A stretch of 64,000 bases of DNA from contig CAXKVR010000001.1 of the NCBI GenBank assembly GCA_964058845.1, positions 434,001-498,000 on the forward strand, read 5' to 3'. This DNA comes from Carex sylvatica. Lineage: Eukaryota; Streptophyta; Magnoliopsida; Poales; Cyperaceae. Below the pieces are notes generated by a model. It saw only the letters and a program-made list of their open reading frames with translations, ran no database searches and was not told the DNA's origin. Below are positions 47,101 to 56,958 of this stretch, in pieces; the first letter of the stretch is position 1, and each line of letters opens with the position of its first letter. A program made the translations under genes and the position numbers.

Positions 47101-48664
47101 CATTAGTGTGTTTGCGTTAAGCTTCTCTCAAAAGCGGTTGATGAACTTGTGTGAGACAGCGGCAAGAAAACCTTCGTACAGATGTAGAGGTTGAAGCGTC
47201 GACGGCCTCCTTAGTGATAGGATGAAGCCTTCCAAAGCTACAAGACTGCCCTTGTGAGATCGTGTTCACAATTTCTTAATGATCTCACATCTCTATTCTT
47301 TAATGGGGAGAAGTAGAGAAGGCTACAGAATTACTAGATGACGGCTAGAGAATTCTGCAACTTTTCGTATATTCTTGTGCTTTGGGGACCAACCTATTTA
47401 TAGAGATGAGGGGTAGACATATTGCCAAACCCTAACCCTAAACCGATTTTCTGGCCACATGCCAACTTTAAAAAAAAACGTGCATCAAAAAACGTGCCAC
47501 TGCATCAAAATCCGTGCAGCAGCTAGAGAATCGGTTTTTCCTTAATTGCAAATTTCAGAATCAGTCCATCAATGATTTGATATTTGCCTAAATTGTTCTA
47601 CACATTTGTAGACCATATCCTAATGAATATATTGATTGTCTATTTCTTTATTTGATCACTTTAATTGACAACCATATATGACAGTAAACAATGCATAATT
47701 AGATTACATATATGCTCAATGTTGGCATTAAATCCAACGAGGTTGGTAATAAATCCAACATATATTACATGGTTAATTTTGTGCTTGGGTTTATTCTGGT
47801 TAGACTTAGCAAAGTTTGAGAATCTGAAATCAGGATAATTTATTCTGACATAGAACAGGATTAGATACTTTGTTGGAAGCAGTCACATCTTGGGTTTCCG
47901 TCGTAGTTGTGAAGGTTCTTCTACCAAATTTCCTGCATGAAACAGAACAGGAGAATACAATAAAAGATTATAAATCGTATATTAATTTTCAATGAAATTC
48001 AATGAGCAAAATGATCTCAGGGGTTAAATTAACCTTGTTATGGGGGAGTTAACGTTTTCAATGCTATTTAACGCAATGCTGCTTTGGACATCCCCATTAT
48101 GGTATTGAAGAACATCACCCCTTAAAATTTGAAAAAAGAAAAAGAAAAAGTTGGTTATTCAAAAACTGTTACTAGTTACCATTTTTTCTTGACAAACAAT
48201 ACTGAGTTCTTCATGTTTCCCATTTTTATGTGTTTCTTTTGTGAATGAAAGAAATATGTGGTGACATGCATATACCACTTTTTTTCATAAAAAAAGAGAA
48301 GGGGATTTAGCCATTTAGGGCCAAATCAAATAATAGCTCAAGAGCAAATCGAGCACTATCCGTAAGTCAAATTCAATTAGAAATCCACAAAAGTAAAGAA
48401 AACACGACGGTACTAAACTCAGCCAATCAATGGATGAATGGATGATATTAAACTATTAATCTAAACCGTAGCAATTTTTAGAGAAATGATAGATATCCTC
48501 TGTGCTGTTGCAAGTCCATACTTTGATTTGTGATTGCCATGAAATCCATTTCCTTATCTTTTCTCTTAGAAAAGCCTTAGTTCATTGAAGGAAAATTGTC
48601 TGGAAGGGGCCCTAGGCTCCAGCCCCAATTACTCATCCCCATGTCTCTTTACATTCGCAGCCAT
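41188..48664 (-). CDS. B1-type mitotic cyclin, eight exons; probable pseudogene (frameshift, replaced C-terminus)
   Basis: B-type cyclins activate CDK1/CDKB at the G2/M transition. Minus-strand exons: 48633-48664, 48034-48120, 47869-47932, 42453-42656, 42237-42362, 41904-42146, 41651-41809, 41382-41561 and 41188-41276. Start MAANVKRHGDE at CAACAATGGC, a good plant start context. Cyclin box: MRAILVDWIIDVH, LPETLYLTIYIIDRYLSL, LQLVGMSALLIACKYEE, KLEWYLTVPTAYMFLVRF. C-terminal domain: FLAELGLMQHDLIKYCPSMV, then ECARVLVKVHWAAPGSKLK and VVYRS. One extra base near 41422 shifts the frame after GKSPLWT and gives TGA at 41415-41417. Removing it restores LERHTSFSEPQLL and the intron phase. The usual GAVALLPPAK end is replaced by a poly-G tract read as glycine. 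The destruction box position reads RRTFTTTTE, not RxxLxxxxN. Intron 3 holds a copia element. The exon count is nine including the short first exon; B1 versus B3 class rests on the C-terminal motifs. Confidence 0.8.
42698..43497 (-). repeat. 3' LTR of the copia element
   Basis: 800 bp, TGTTGTAACT...AAATCCAACA. TATAAATAGG on the minus strand at 43131-43140 is the likely TATA box. By eye it differs from the other LTR at about three positions (T/G near 42703, one G indel in GAGGGG, G/A in TTTGTGGACC). Confidence 0.9.
43498..43509 (-). other. Copia polypurine tract
   Basis: AAGTGGGAGAT on the minus strand directly abuts the 3' LTR and primes plus-strand DNA synthesis in this class. Confidence 0.75.
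43946..45590 (-). pseudogene. pol: Broken copia pol: integrase C-terminal region, reverse transcriptase, RNase H
   Basis: In element order: 45271-45585 integrase-tail linker (YANIPLGVASFVDI, then VCLVTKDLRDFLFDF); 44936-45108 RT start (LELHQMDVKTVFLNSNIEE); 44480-44857 RT core with LLVLYVDDILLVSND (YVDD at 44756-44767) and ASFVLGIEILRNRTQGILGL; 43946-44331 RNase H end (FCDNNSAVLYANNN, SKYIDIKFLVVKERV). Stops and frameshifts separate the pieces. Leader-like sequence (45120-45260) interrupts between integrase and RT. No intact enzyme can be made. Confidence 0.85.
45591..46944 (-). other. Copia leader region without gag
   Basis: Non-coding and AT-rich. It contains CCTTCCTTTGGGCCG at 46122 and 46221 (and again at 45151 and 45239 inside pol), plus ACCTTTGGGTA at about 46039 and 46311. 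No gag or protease frame is recognisable here. Confidence 0.6.
46945..46957 (-). other. Copia primer-binding site
   Basis: TGGTATCAGAGCC on the minus strand, three bases inside the 5' LTR, complementary to initiator tRNA-Met. Confidence 0.9.
46960..47760 (-). repeat. 5' LTR of the copia element
   Basis: 801 bp, TGTTGGAACT...AAATCCAACA. TATAAATAGG on the minus strand at about 47393-47402 would drive the element's transcription in the same direction as the cyclin gene, starting within cyclin intron 3. Confidence 0.9.
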
Positions 48665-48832
48665 TGTTGGATTACAAGAGAAAAAAGAAATGGTCTTGAT
48701 TTGTTTTTTCTCCCGCCTTTATCTCTCTAGTCTCTAGTCGTATTCTCTACATAAACCTCGGAAAGAAATGTTCTCCTGAATATTTTCTTTCCCTGTGAAA
48801 GTGTGAATGGAATGTTAGGAATATACAAGGGG

Positions 48833-49065
48833 TTTAGCGGAGCCTTTCAACGGTCTACTCGATTGAAATATCTCAACGGTCTAGATTCCAGAGGCATCGA
48901 TCGGACGGCTGATATTGGCTCGAACAGATGCGGAAAGGCGGTGGACCGTTAAATTTAGCGGAGCCTTCAAAAGTCTACTCGATTGGAAATCGCAACGGGC
49001 TATAATCCGGATGCACCGATCGGACGGCTAATATTTGCTGGAGCGGAGGCAGAAAGGCGGTGGAC
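48833..49065. promoter_or_regulatory. Presumed cyclin promoter: 121-bp tandem repeat with AACGG (MSA-type) cores
   Basis: Two diverged copies start TTTAGCGGAGCC at 48833 and 48954. AACGG cores occur at 48849-48853, 48875-48879 and 48994-48998, and on the minus strand at 48946-48950. AACGG is the core of the mitosis-specific activator element bound by three-repeat MYB factors in plant B-cyclin promoters. They lie 185-335 bp upstream of the cyclin ATG, with a TATATTC-like box (minus strand, about 48821-48827) in between. The core is short and the function is inferred. Confidence 0.4.
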
Positions 49066-49574
49066 TAATATAAACTTTTGTATATTCGTTAAAATTAGCG
49101 GTTTAGCGTGAGTGTATTATTTTGTTGTATTTTGTGTAGCTAGTCAACGTGCAATATCTCTATTTATGTATATTCGTTATTATTAGAAAGGTACAGAGTT
49201 TCACAAGTACCACGGAGAACCCATATAATGGTGGCATATGGGCAATTTAAAAAAAAAATAAATAAAAAAAAAAAAAAAAGAAGCAGCAAAATATCACAAG
49301 AAAATGCTAAAAGTAATTCATAATATTTTTTGACAATGTTTTTAGACCACGTGATACGTAACATTGCACACAACTTTACTTTTTAACTCCTACAGAAATC
49401 CCTCTCGAAAGTAAGAATGTCAATGAGTAAGATACTGATGTCACTGGAAGAAAAAAAAGAAATAAAAATATTTAAAAGAAATAACACAAAAGAAAAAATA
49501 TTGTCACTGTGAGTTTAGTATAGTGACGCGAGTATACCAGAACCATTTATTAAAGAAATGTATAATTTTTTTGA
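49066..49574. other. Intergenic stretch, nothing assigned
   Basis: An A-rich run lies at 49250-49285. No supported gene. Confidence 0.4.
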
Positions 49575-49830
49575 AGTTATTTGGGTTAACAACATGTACG
49601 TAGGTTTTTTCCTATGGTATCATATTTTTTGTTGGCATTTTTTTTTTCATTTTACAGGTTGCTGGTAGATTTGGATTTCAAACAGGTAGTGTTGCTACTG
49701 GTGGATCAGCTTAGCTATATGGTCAACTAAAAGTTATTACATTTGATATTTTTCTATTGATAAATGTAGAAGTTATTAGGTTTTGTTTCTTTTTATTGAT
49801 AAATGTAATTGTTTTTTTTTTTAAAGGAAA
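49575..49830 (+). other. Paralogous segment with a short terminal exon candidate
   Basis: A TTTTACAG acceptor precedes 49658-49714, which encodes VAGRFGFQTGSVATGGSA then TAG. The segment is collinear with 32640-32840, where the equivalent frame begins with a stop. The parent gene is unknown. Confidence 0.3.
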
Positions 49831-50240
49831 CAATTGTTTTACTTGCTACGTGTTTTTTACTGAATTATTTTATATTTGTTACTTTTTTTTTCTTTTTTTG
49901 ATAAAAGTGATATTCCCACCAGTTTCATTACGAAACAAAAGAGTTCATACAACAGCTTCTTAAAAAGAAAATGCTATCACAAAGCAATATAACAGTACCA
50001 AAATAACATCTAACAACATAGGCTAAAAAATATACTAGCAGGACATGAAATAGTAAGACTAAATAGAATCAAAAATGACTATAACGCTAGACGAGGAGGC
50101 ACTAGCTGATGAAATTAAACACTTTATTTCAAAAGTTACAAGAGATAAATTAAGTCTTGTACCGAATATAAATGTTTTTTAATCAGATATCAATTTAATC
50201 TATTAAGTTATTTTTAGTTATATCAGAACAGAAAAAAAAA

Positions 50241-50725
50241 TGAACTATTATGTTTCTAATGAAACAGATGGCTTGCCACTTTTATCAAAAAAAATATATT
50301 TGATTTATTTTTAGTTATATCAATTTGGTGCTTCACATATATATTGAGAATCTTTATCATTTCTATTTTTTCAACTTTATATGAACTATTATGTTTCTAA
50401 TGAAACAGATGGCTTGCCACTTTTATCAAAAAAAAAATATTTGATTTATTTTTAGTTATATCAATTTGGTGCTTCACATAGAGAATCTTTATCATTTCTA
50501 TTTTTTCAACTTTATATGAACTATTATGTTTCTAATGAAACAGATGGCTTGCCACTTTTATCAAAAAAAAAATATTTGATTTATTTTTAGTTATATCAAT
50601 TTGGTGCTTCACATATATATTGAGAATCTTTATCATTTCTATTTTTTCAACTTTATATGAACTATTATGTTTCTAATGAAACAGATGGCTTGCCACTTTT
50701 ATCAAAAAAAAATATATATATATCT
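50241..50725 (+). repeat. Minisatellite, about 3.4 copies, period 125-151 bp
   Basis: TGAACTATTATGTTTCTAAT begins copies at 50241, 50392, 50517 and 50658. Each runs through ACAGATGGCTTGCCACTTTT, poly-A, TTTTTAGTTATATCAATTTG and TGCTTCACATA. Length differences come from the ATATATATTG segment and the poly-A run. Confidence 0.9.
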
Positions 50726-50954
50726 CTTATTATGGTTGTTGTCACCAAATAATACAAATTACATTAAATCAAATATTTTAGATTAAAATTTGTATAATTT
50801 ACGCCAAATAAAAATTGTGAATTTTTAAAGTCGGTTGGGACTGCCAACCAACTATATCATTAATTACAACTTCTACAAATATTACGTACGTAAAGCGTGA
50901 AAAGGAGGAATTACAATGTGGGTCCAATTCATAACAATTTTTAGTCTTTTACTT

Positions 50955-51265
50955 GGTATAATTTTGTAGGTTAGGTTTTTTGTGTGAGTTATCTAACATT
51001 GTTCATAACATTTAAATGATTCTCTTGTTTCAATTATTCAATGTTTGTTATATATAGATAGACGTTAAAAGAGTTTCTATCAGTCTGTATGTTTACGTTG
51101 GCTGAATCATAAATTTTATACAATATAAGATTATTTTGTATAAAAAATACGCAAATTTTATATTGAATTTGCAAAATATTTGAGACTTTGGAGGAAACTT
51201 ATGAAGATAGTGAAATATTATTTCATTTTCTCAGAGCTACTTTTCATAATTAAGGTTCTATACAA
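50955..51265 (+). repeat. Array block 10, class I
   Basis: GGTTTTTTGTGTGAGTTATC, GTTTGTTATATATAGATAGA, TTTACGTTGGCTGAATCATA and the core TTTGAGACTTTGGAGGAAAC at 51179, then TTATGAAGATAGTG, where the donor GT is changed to AT. The block's 3' part resumes at about 51717 after an insertion. Confidence 0.65.
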
Positions 51266-51707
51266 ACCTTACTGGTACATTTCATTTATCGGTAAGGAAT
51301 TGGCAAAGAGAACTTAATGAAGAAAGAGCACATCATTGGATTGTGTACAAAAATAGGAATTTCAAATCCAAAGAAGTATTGCTATTGGCGATGTTTATAT
51401 GTTGGGGAGAGTGCTTTGCCAGAATTTTTAGAGATCACTCTAAAGAGATATAAGAGTTAATTGCAGAAGTTCAAGATCAGTGGAATTTTCTCCATTGATA
51501 GAGGAAGAGAGGAGTTTTTCAAATTCATCAATTTTGGAGTTTTTATGTATTTTTTTACAGATTCTTATGTTTTTTTTTTAAACTTTATTTGGTTCAACTA
51601 GGTTGAACAAAACTGTGTTTTTGTAACAAGTTTCATCTAGAAACCTATTTTATGAGTTCAATAAATTAAATAGGGACAAGATCCTTATTTTTCTTAAAAA
51701 AAAAAAT
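51266..51707 (+). mobile_element. Probable 5'-truncated LINE 3' end with poly(A), inserted in block 10
   Basis: It interrupts the block between TTCATAATTAAGGTTC and AAATAAATCAATTGAGC, which are adjacent in sister blocks, and ends in an 11-base A run at about 51697-51707. A frame contains WIVYKNRNFKSKEVLLLAMF, loosely like the C-terminal part of plant LINE ORF2. A processed transcript is the alternative. No clear target duplication. Confidence 0.45.
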
Positions 51708-52269
51708 GTTACGTAGAAATAAATCAATTGAGCTGTGCCTTTATCATTGCACGTAAAAAAGTATAATTTTATTATTTTACTTTTTATGAGCTTTTTTTTT
51801 TTTCCACAGCCTCAACATACTAGACTGTATAAGTCCTTTTCTTGTGAACAACGTGGGTAATTTAGAGTGTGTGGATTCCCTAAGGCCAGAATGCATATGG
51901 AAAATAATATAATTTTTTTCAATCATTATTCCCATATAGGATTTTTTTTCTGAAGCATAATTTTGGTTAGATAATTATCATTTTGTTTATGAATATTTAT
52001 GAATAAATCGGTTCTCAAACCTCAAATAAGCATAATAGAAAAATAAAAAAAATATAAGGATCTATCCTTGAATATTTGTAATAAGTCTGAACATCACCTA
52101 GTATTTTTAAACTAAAGAAATAACTCCTTGCATTTCCTAAATATCTGCAAGTACCTTCTTTCATTCCAATTTTTTTATTAAAAAAATTGAAAAATTCAAA
52201 CATTGCTCTTTTATTTTTATTTTTATTAACATTCAAACCAATTTTTTTATTACTATTTAGCAACTTCCT

Positions 52270-52620
52270 TGTAAATTGGCATAGAGGCAAGGGTGGCCGG
52301 TCTTCCCGATTCAAGGATGCATTGACGAAACTTATTCATTGTTCCTTTGGATGCATCGACACAAGGATCGCCATGATTCTTAGTGTGCAACGTTGAGCCA
52401 TGCTTTCTCACCATGCAAGACCTAGATAGTTTGCTCACATGAGACACATTTAGGAGGATGAACGCAAGTCTTCTGGAACGTAGCATAGAGATGAGGCATG
52501 CAGGTTGTTGTTCTATTTAGGATACATGACAGTTTAGTTAAGACCTTGCTAGAATATGTTCTTCTTTTTAATGTATGACATCCAAAAAAATTTATATGCA
52601 TCTCACACTCAAAAAGTTTC
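52270..52620 (+). pseudogene. CAF1-like pseudogene, C-terminal remnant, copy 3
   Basis: Most decayed copy. A frame near 52410 reads MQDLDSLLT, stop, DTFRRMNASLLE, matching the HQAGSDSLLTSDTFRKMK end of CAF1. Upstream, GGCAAGGGTGGCCGGTCTTC, CCCGATTCA parallels copy 1. Confidence 0.55.
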
Positions 52621-52967
52621 TTCAAGTTTTTGCAAATATTACACTTGTGTCATCAGACAAGTCATATTAGGTACATGATGCTAGAGAAAAATCATTGTTG
52701 TTATTGTAAACATTGATCACTGACAACAAAATTAATTTTCTGAAAGACAAATTAACAATAAGAAAGGTAACTGCTGTACATATATAAATGCTTGTTCTCT
52801 GTCTGTTATTATAACAGATAGCATATTTTCTTGTCCAAGGATCTTCTTAGACATTTGTTGTTCTTTATTGCAAACGAATTTAGGAAAAATTAGAAGTATA
52901 CATTTGGAATCATGGTTGTATAATAGTAGATAAGTATGTTACCATGAAGCTGGATCACTTCTTCCGG

Positions 52968-53100
52968 TCAGTACCAGCACGTTTTACCCATCTGGTACAG
53001 TGTACCAGTCAGTACCAGGTAGTACCAGTACTGTATAGTGTATCAATACCAATACCAGTACCGACACTCCTTCCATAAACCCTCGTTGGTGCCTATTTGT
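52968..53100. repeat. GTACCAGTACTGTA-type repeat
   Basis: CTGGTACAGTGTACCAGTCA, GTACCAGTACTGTATAGTG, TATCAATACCAATACCAGTA. Paralogue of 33462-33550. Confidence 0.65.
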
Positions 53101-53359
53101 CTAACAGTAAGAGAGTAAAAGAGTAGTTAACATTAAAAAAGTAAAAGGGTTATATCAACATTGACAGCTACAGAATGATCAGACCAATTCAGCCTAGGTT
53201 TCTCATAATGCAAGAAATTCCTAAAGCCCAGTAACTGTAGGGGTCAAGTTGCTTGTAAAGTAAATTTGATGACCCAATTTTTCTTAGCTCAATTGTTCAA
53301 ACCAATCCAGCTATATTCCAATCAAGTTTAAATTAACTTAATATCTTCTTACCTTTCAG

Positions 53360-53450
53360 ATTGATTATGGCAAAGAAGGATCGATTAAAATAAGAGAGTA
53401 GGACAATCTTAACACCGACGACAATGCTATATCTCCTAGCTAGGTTGATT
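53360..53450 (+). pseudogene. CAF1-like N-terminal exon fragment, copy Q
   Basis: After TACCTTTCAG the frame reads IDYGKEGSIKIRE, stop (TAG in place of the V/W position), DNLNTDDNA. It parallels 33796 and the CAF1 IQIREVWNDNL segment. Confidence 0.45.
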
Positions 53451-53574
53451 TAGGTAGCACCAAAATCACACTACTTTGTACCAGACTAAGCTGATACCAA
53501 AGAGGCCTGGCTTTGTATTACTATTTTGTATTTGGTATTTACCTTGTTGAATTGAATACAAATTTTAAGTTTGT

Positions 53575-53790
53575 GCCTTCTGGTACAGTATTGGTTTCGG
53601 TATCAGCTGCAACTGATGGCACTGTTATGCTCCACTAGTACTGAATTTTTAGCTGCTATTTTTTTTTAAATCGTCGGTTACAATAAATAGCTTGCTTGCT
53701 TATTGCCTATGTGCTTGTCTGTCCCTATTATGCACAACTTTACCAGTAGGTGCAGTGCTTTATTGCATATAGTAATTAAAGTATTCAAAG
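53575..53790. repeat. GGTACC-rich dispersed repeat copy and flank
   Basis: CTGGTACAGTATTGGTTTCG, GTATCAGCTGCAACTGATGG, CTGTTATGCTCCACTAGTAC, CTGAATTTTTAGCTG, then TGTCTGTCCCTATTATGCAC. Confidence 0.65.
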
Positions 53791-53892
53791 GTCTTGTTTG
53801 AAGTATTTAAGAATTTGGAGGTCTGATAGGTAATTTTTTTATTTTTCCTTTTTAGAGGTCCATATATAAATATCAAACTCCCAACCTATGTT

Positions 53893-54428
53893 GCATGATA
53901 CGGGTACGGGTATCGTGTCGGATACAATACGAGTACGGCGATACAACAATTTTAAAAATTTAGGATACGATACGTCTATTATATATATATTTATTTATTA
54001 TTTTAATTATATTATTAATTCTTTTTATATAAATTACATATTAAAATATAAAATTGTAGATTAGTATACATTAAATACAATATATACTACAATTCAACAA
54101 CAAACACAAAGTGGCGTAGTGGTAATGCACTATTGATATGGGGCGATAGATCCTGGGTTCGATTCGCCTCAGACACAAAAAAATTGTGAGAGTTGTATGC
54201 ACGGTGCACCGTGAACCAAGCGTATCTCAGACGTATCCATTCGTGTCAGAGGCGTATCCCAACGAGTCAACCCGTATCGGAGATCGTATCAAGATGGTTG
54301 GGACACGCTAGATCACCTGACACGTCATCTGGCGTGTCTGATACATATCGTGCCCGTATCAGAGGCGTGTCGGTGTCGAATACGTATCGGACACAGATAC
54401 GATAGGTTTTCAGAAGTATCAGGGTAAC
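53893..54428. repeat. GATACG-type repeat with loosely inverted ends
   Basis: The left end ATACGGGTACGGGTATCGTG, TCGGATACAA and the right end GTATCGGACACAGATACGAT bracket an AT-rich centre. Many internal CGTATC/GATACG words. Superfamily not assigned. A tRNA-like SINE head lies inside. Confidence 0.5.
54108..54190 (+). mobile_element. tRNA-derived SINE head (A and B boxes)
   Basis: TGGCGTAGTGG at 54112-54122 fits the RNA polymerase III A box (TRGCNNAGYNGG) and GGTTCGATTCG at 54156-54166 fits the B box (GGTTCGANTCC) except the last base. Spacing is tRNA-like, but no full cloverleaf is evident. An A run follows at about 54177. Target duplications were not resolved. Confidence 0.55.
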
Positions 54429-54744
54429 GCTCCCAACCAATTAAATTTTTGTTTTATTATAATTGGTCAATTGGCAATTAATTGTGCCCCATTTTTTTAT
54501 TATTAGGGGGGCAATTTCAGGTCATAAATAATTCCAGGCCTATTTTATTTGTTATAGTACCCCTGAAAAGTTCCATAGGTCACCCAATAGCATAGCCTAT
54601 ATCTATAGGAATAATTCTAGCACTAATCTCTAATTTACTCAAAGAAAAGACCTTTATTTTTTAGGAGCAATAATTAATTATTCATTCAAGAGACCCGTTC
54701 ATATTATTCTCATTCTTTTAATGAGATTCGGTTTTGTTGGTTAA

Positions 54745-55030
54745 GCTTTTTGTGTGATTTAACTACCTAACAATGTTTACAATTTTTAAATGGTTCTCCT
54801 ATTTTAATTTTTCAATCCTTGTTATATATTGACATTGAAACAATTTCTACCATTGCTGTATACATGAGAATTAGATCATAAATCATAAATTATAAAATAT
54901 ATATTTCTTTTATATTAACAATTTGGTGTTCTCTGTTGAATTCTGCTAATATATGCGAGATATTGGAGGAAACAAATGAAGGTAGTAAATTTTTTATTCC
55001 TTTTTCTTGGAATTACTTTTTCGTGATCAA
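54745..55030 (+). repeat. Array block 11
   Basis: AGCTTTTTGTGTGATTTAAC, CCTTGTTATATATTGACATT, and the core TGCGAGATATTGGAGGAAAC at 54955, then AAATGAAG/GTAGTAAA. Confidence 0.6.
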
Positions 55031-56479
55031 TATTTTTTTGTTCAATAAAAATTAATTACTTCACTATATATGCATTTGTCGTTACAAATGATTACGATAT
55101 GTACAAGTTACAAACATTTTTTCTATTTATCTTCCCTTAACATGTTAGACTTGATAAAATGCTACAACTATACAAACCTTGTTATATCAATAATTCCATT
55201 TAATTAATGTAGAGAGAATCTTATATTGTGCTATTAACAGTTAAATATTTGTGAAATGTGTAGACGGTAACAATTAATTTGTTTAATTGCACAAATATTT
55301 TAGATTCCTGAATTAGAAACTCCGTTCTATCTGGAGTTTGATTTTTTGATGATTTGGAAAATGGAGATCATATGATGATAATGAAAGCAATGGTAAGAGA
55401 AATTAAGGTCGTATCTAGTGATATAATTACACTATACATCTACATTATTTACAGCATTTTCCACCAATATTTGTAATGTGAAAAAATTAATTCAGAGAAA
55501 AGTGTGACAATTTTATGTCTTTGATAATGATATCCGCATTTTATAAAAAATATATATTAAATTAAAGTATATTTAATTGTTGAATCAACTATTATTTATT
55601 GTCAAATCTATGTGTGAAATATACGTAATTCAATGCGAGGAATGAATTACTTTATTATATATGTGATTAATTATTTTTTTTTATGTTGCTTTCTATTTGA
55701 TTGTCTGATTTTTTTTTTCAATATGTACTTCATTTTTTGACGAAATTCGAAAAATAATCCAAGTATATATAAAAAAAAAAAAGTGTGCATGATCTATGGA
55801 GGAAATTACTCTGCTTACAAGTAACAACGTAATTGGAGAACTAAAGTTTGGTTTTATGTTTTGTTGTAGACTTGTTAACTCTAAATTGCATTTTATAAAA
55901 GATTGCTAAAAAGTTAATGTCCTCGAAATTAATTCTCTGATTTACAATAGGAATTTAGAACAAATTTAGAAATAATATTGTATAAAAGAAATTCATAATT
56001 AAAATTGCATTACCAACATTAAGCAGAATTTATTATTATAGACACTTCAAACAACAGGAAATTTTTTGTGTATGAATTTGTTGACATGATAGACACAGAG
56101 AGCATACTATTTAGAATTATGAAGAACTGAGAAATTGAAAGATGTTGGTTTAGATTCTTCATTTGAAACTAATTTATTAGATATTTTCGTCAAACTCATC
56201 AACCATCTTGGCATAATTACATACTAGCTTCACTCAATCAAAATTTGCAATTGAAACTAGAAATAAATTCAGGAATATAAAAATATTTAAATTAATAAAG
56301 AAATTATAAATTTAGAATTGTTGATATGGTGAAAGAAACTATTTTTTCCGATTTACTGATTTTGGAATGCTTTTAAGACATATTTTATGTGCATAGCATT
56401 CACCGAAATGTTGCCACGTCATCAAACGATAAAAAGACAAAAATGGTACAAACTAGGTCCGGAGTTTTTGTGTTTTTGT
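55031..56479. other. AT-rich stretch, nothing recognised
   Basis: No frame, RNA or repeat with support on either strand. Confidence 0.45.
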
Positions 56480-56760
56480 GTGTTTAGCTTTTTGTATGAT
56501 TTACCTAAAATGTTCACAATTTCTCAGTGCACCTTTCACAATTTCTGAATGATTAATCTTGTGCAGTTCTTTAATCTTTGTTATATATTGACTTTCAAAA
56601 CCATTGTATATTAACTATTAAATTAATCATAAGATAATAAAATACAATATATATTTATAAATAAGTTTTGCTTCTATTGAATTTTGCAAAATATTTGATA
56701 TGTTGGAGAAAACAAATAGAGGTAGTAAAAAATTTAATCCTAACTTTTCCATCATAGTCA
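56480..56760 (+). repeat. Array block 12
   Basis: AGCTTTTTGTATGATTTACC, CTTTGTTATATATTGACTTT and the core TTTGATATGTTGGAGAAAAC at 56694, then AAATAGAG/GTAGTAAA. Confidence 0.6.
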
Positions 56761-56958
56761 TTTTTCTTAATCAATATTAAATTCAATAAATATAGTTATT
56801 TAACTATGTATTTTTCATTAATTGTGGAATCAACTATGATATTCTTTCGAAAATAGGTAATGTATTTTTTTTAGAATATTGAATTCTGTTCAAGACTGAT
56901 TAAGAAATATATGAAAGAGATTTTTGCTCATTTTTTATATTTGGTAGTGAATTGACAG

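Larger units (their letters stand above)
42698..47760 (-). mobile_element. Ty1/copia retrotransposon, 5,063 bp, non-autonomous, in cyclin intron 3
   Basis: Two LTRs (42698-43497 and 46960-47760) enclose a 3.46-kb interior. A TATAT target duplication flanks it (42693-42697 and 47761-47765). The interior has a primer site next to the right LTR, a polypurine tract next to the left LTR, and fragments of pol in the order expected for copia (integrase, RT, RNase H) on the minus strand. Gag is absent and pol is broken. Without it the host intron would be about 144 bp. Confidence 0.9.

Noticed and set aside
48633..48664. Absence of a first cyclin exon
   Set aside because: First thought missing; a 32-nt exon (MAANVKRHGDE start) with a proper donor and exact phase was found at 48633-48664.
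50241..50725. Regular direct repeats that could suggest a CRISPR-like array
   Set aside because: Repeats are over 100 bp with no unique spacers, and the genome is plant nuclear; it is a minisatellite.
52015..52625. Three overlapping minus-strand ORFs of 67-99 codons
   Set aside because: They are antisense to the CAF1-like remnant and its AT-rich flank; no family match.
54108..54190. A functional tRNA gene
   Set aside because: A and B boxes are present, but I could not form an acceptor stem or anticodon arm; a SINE head fits better.
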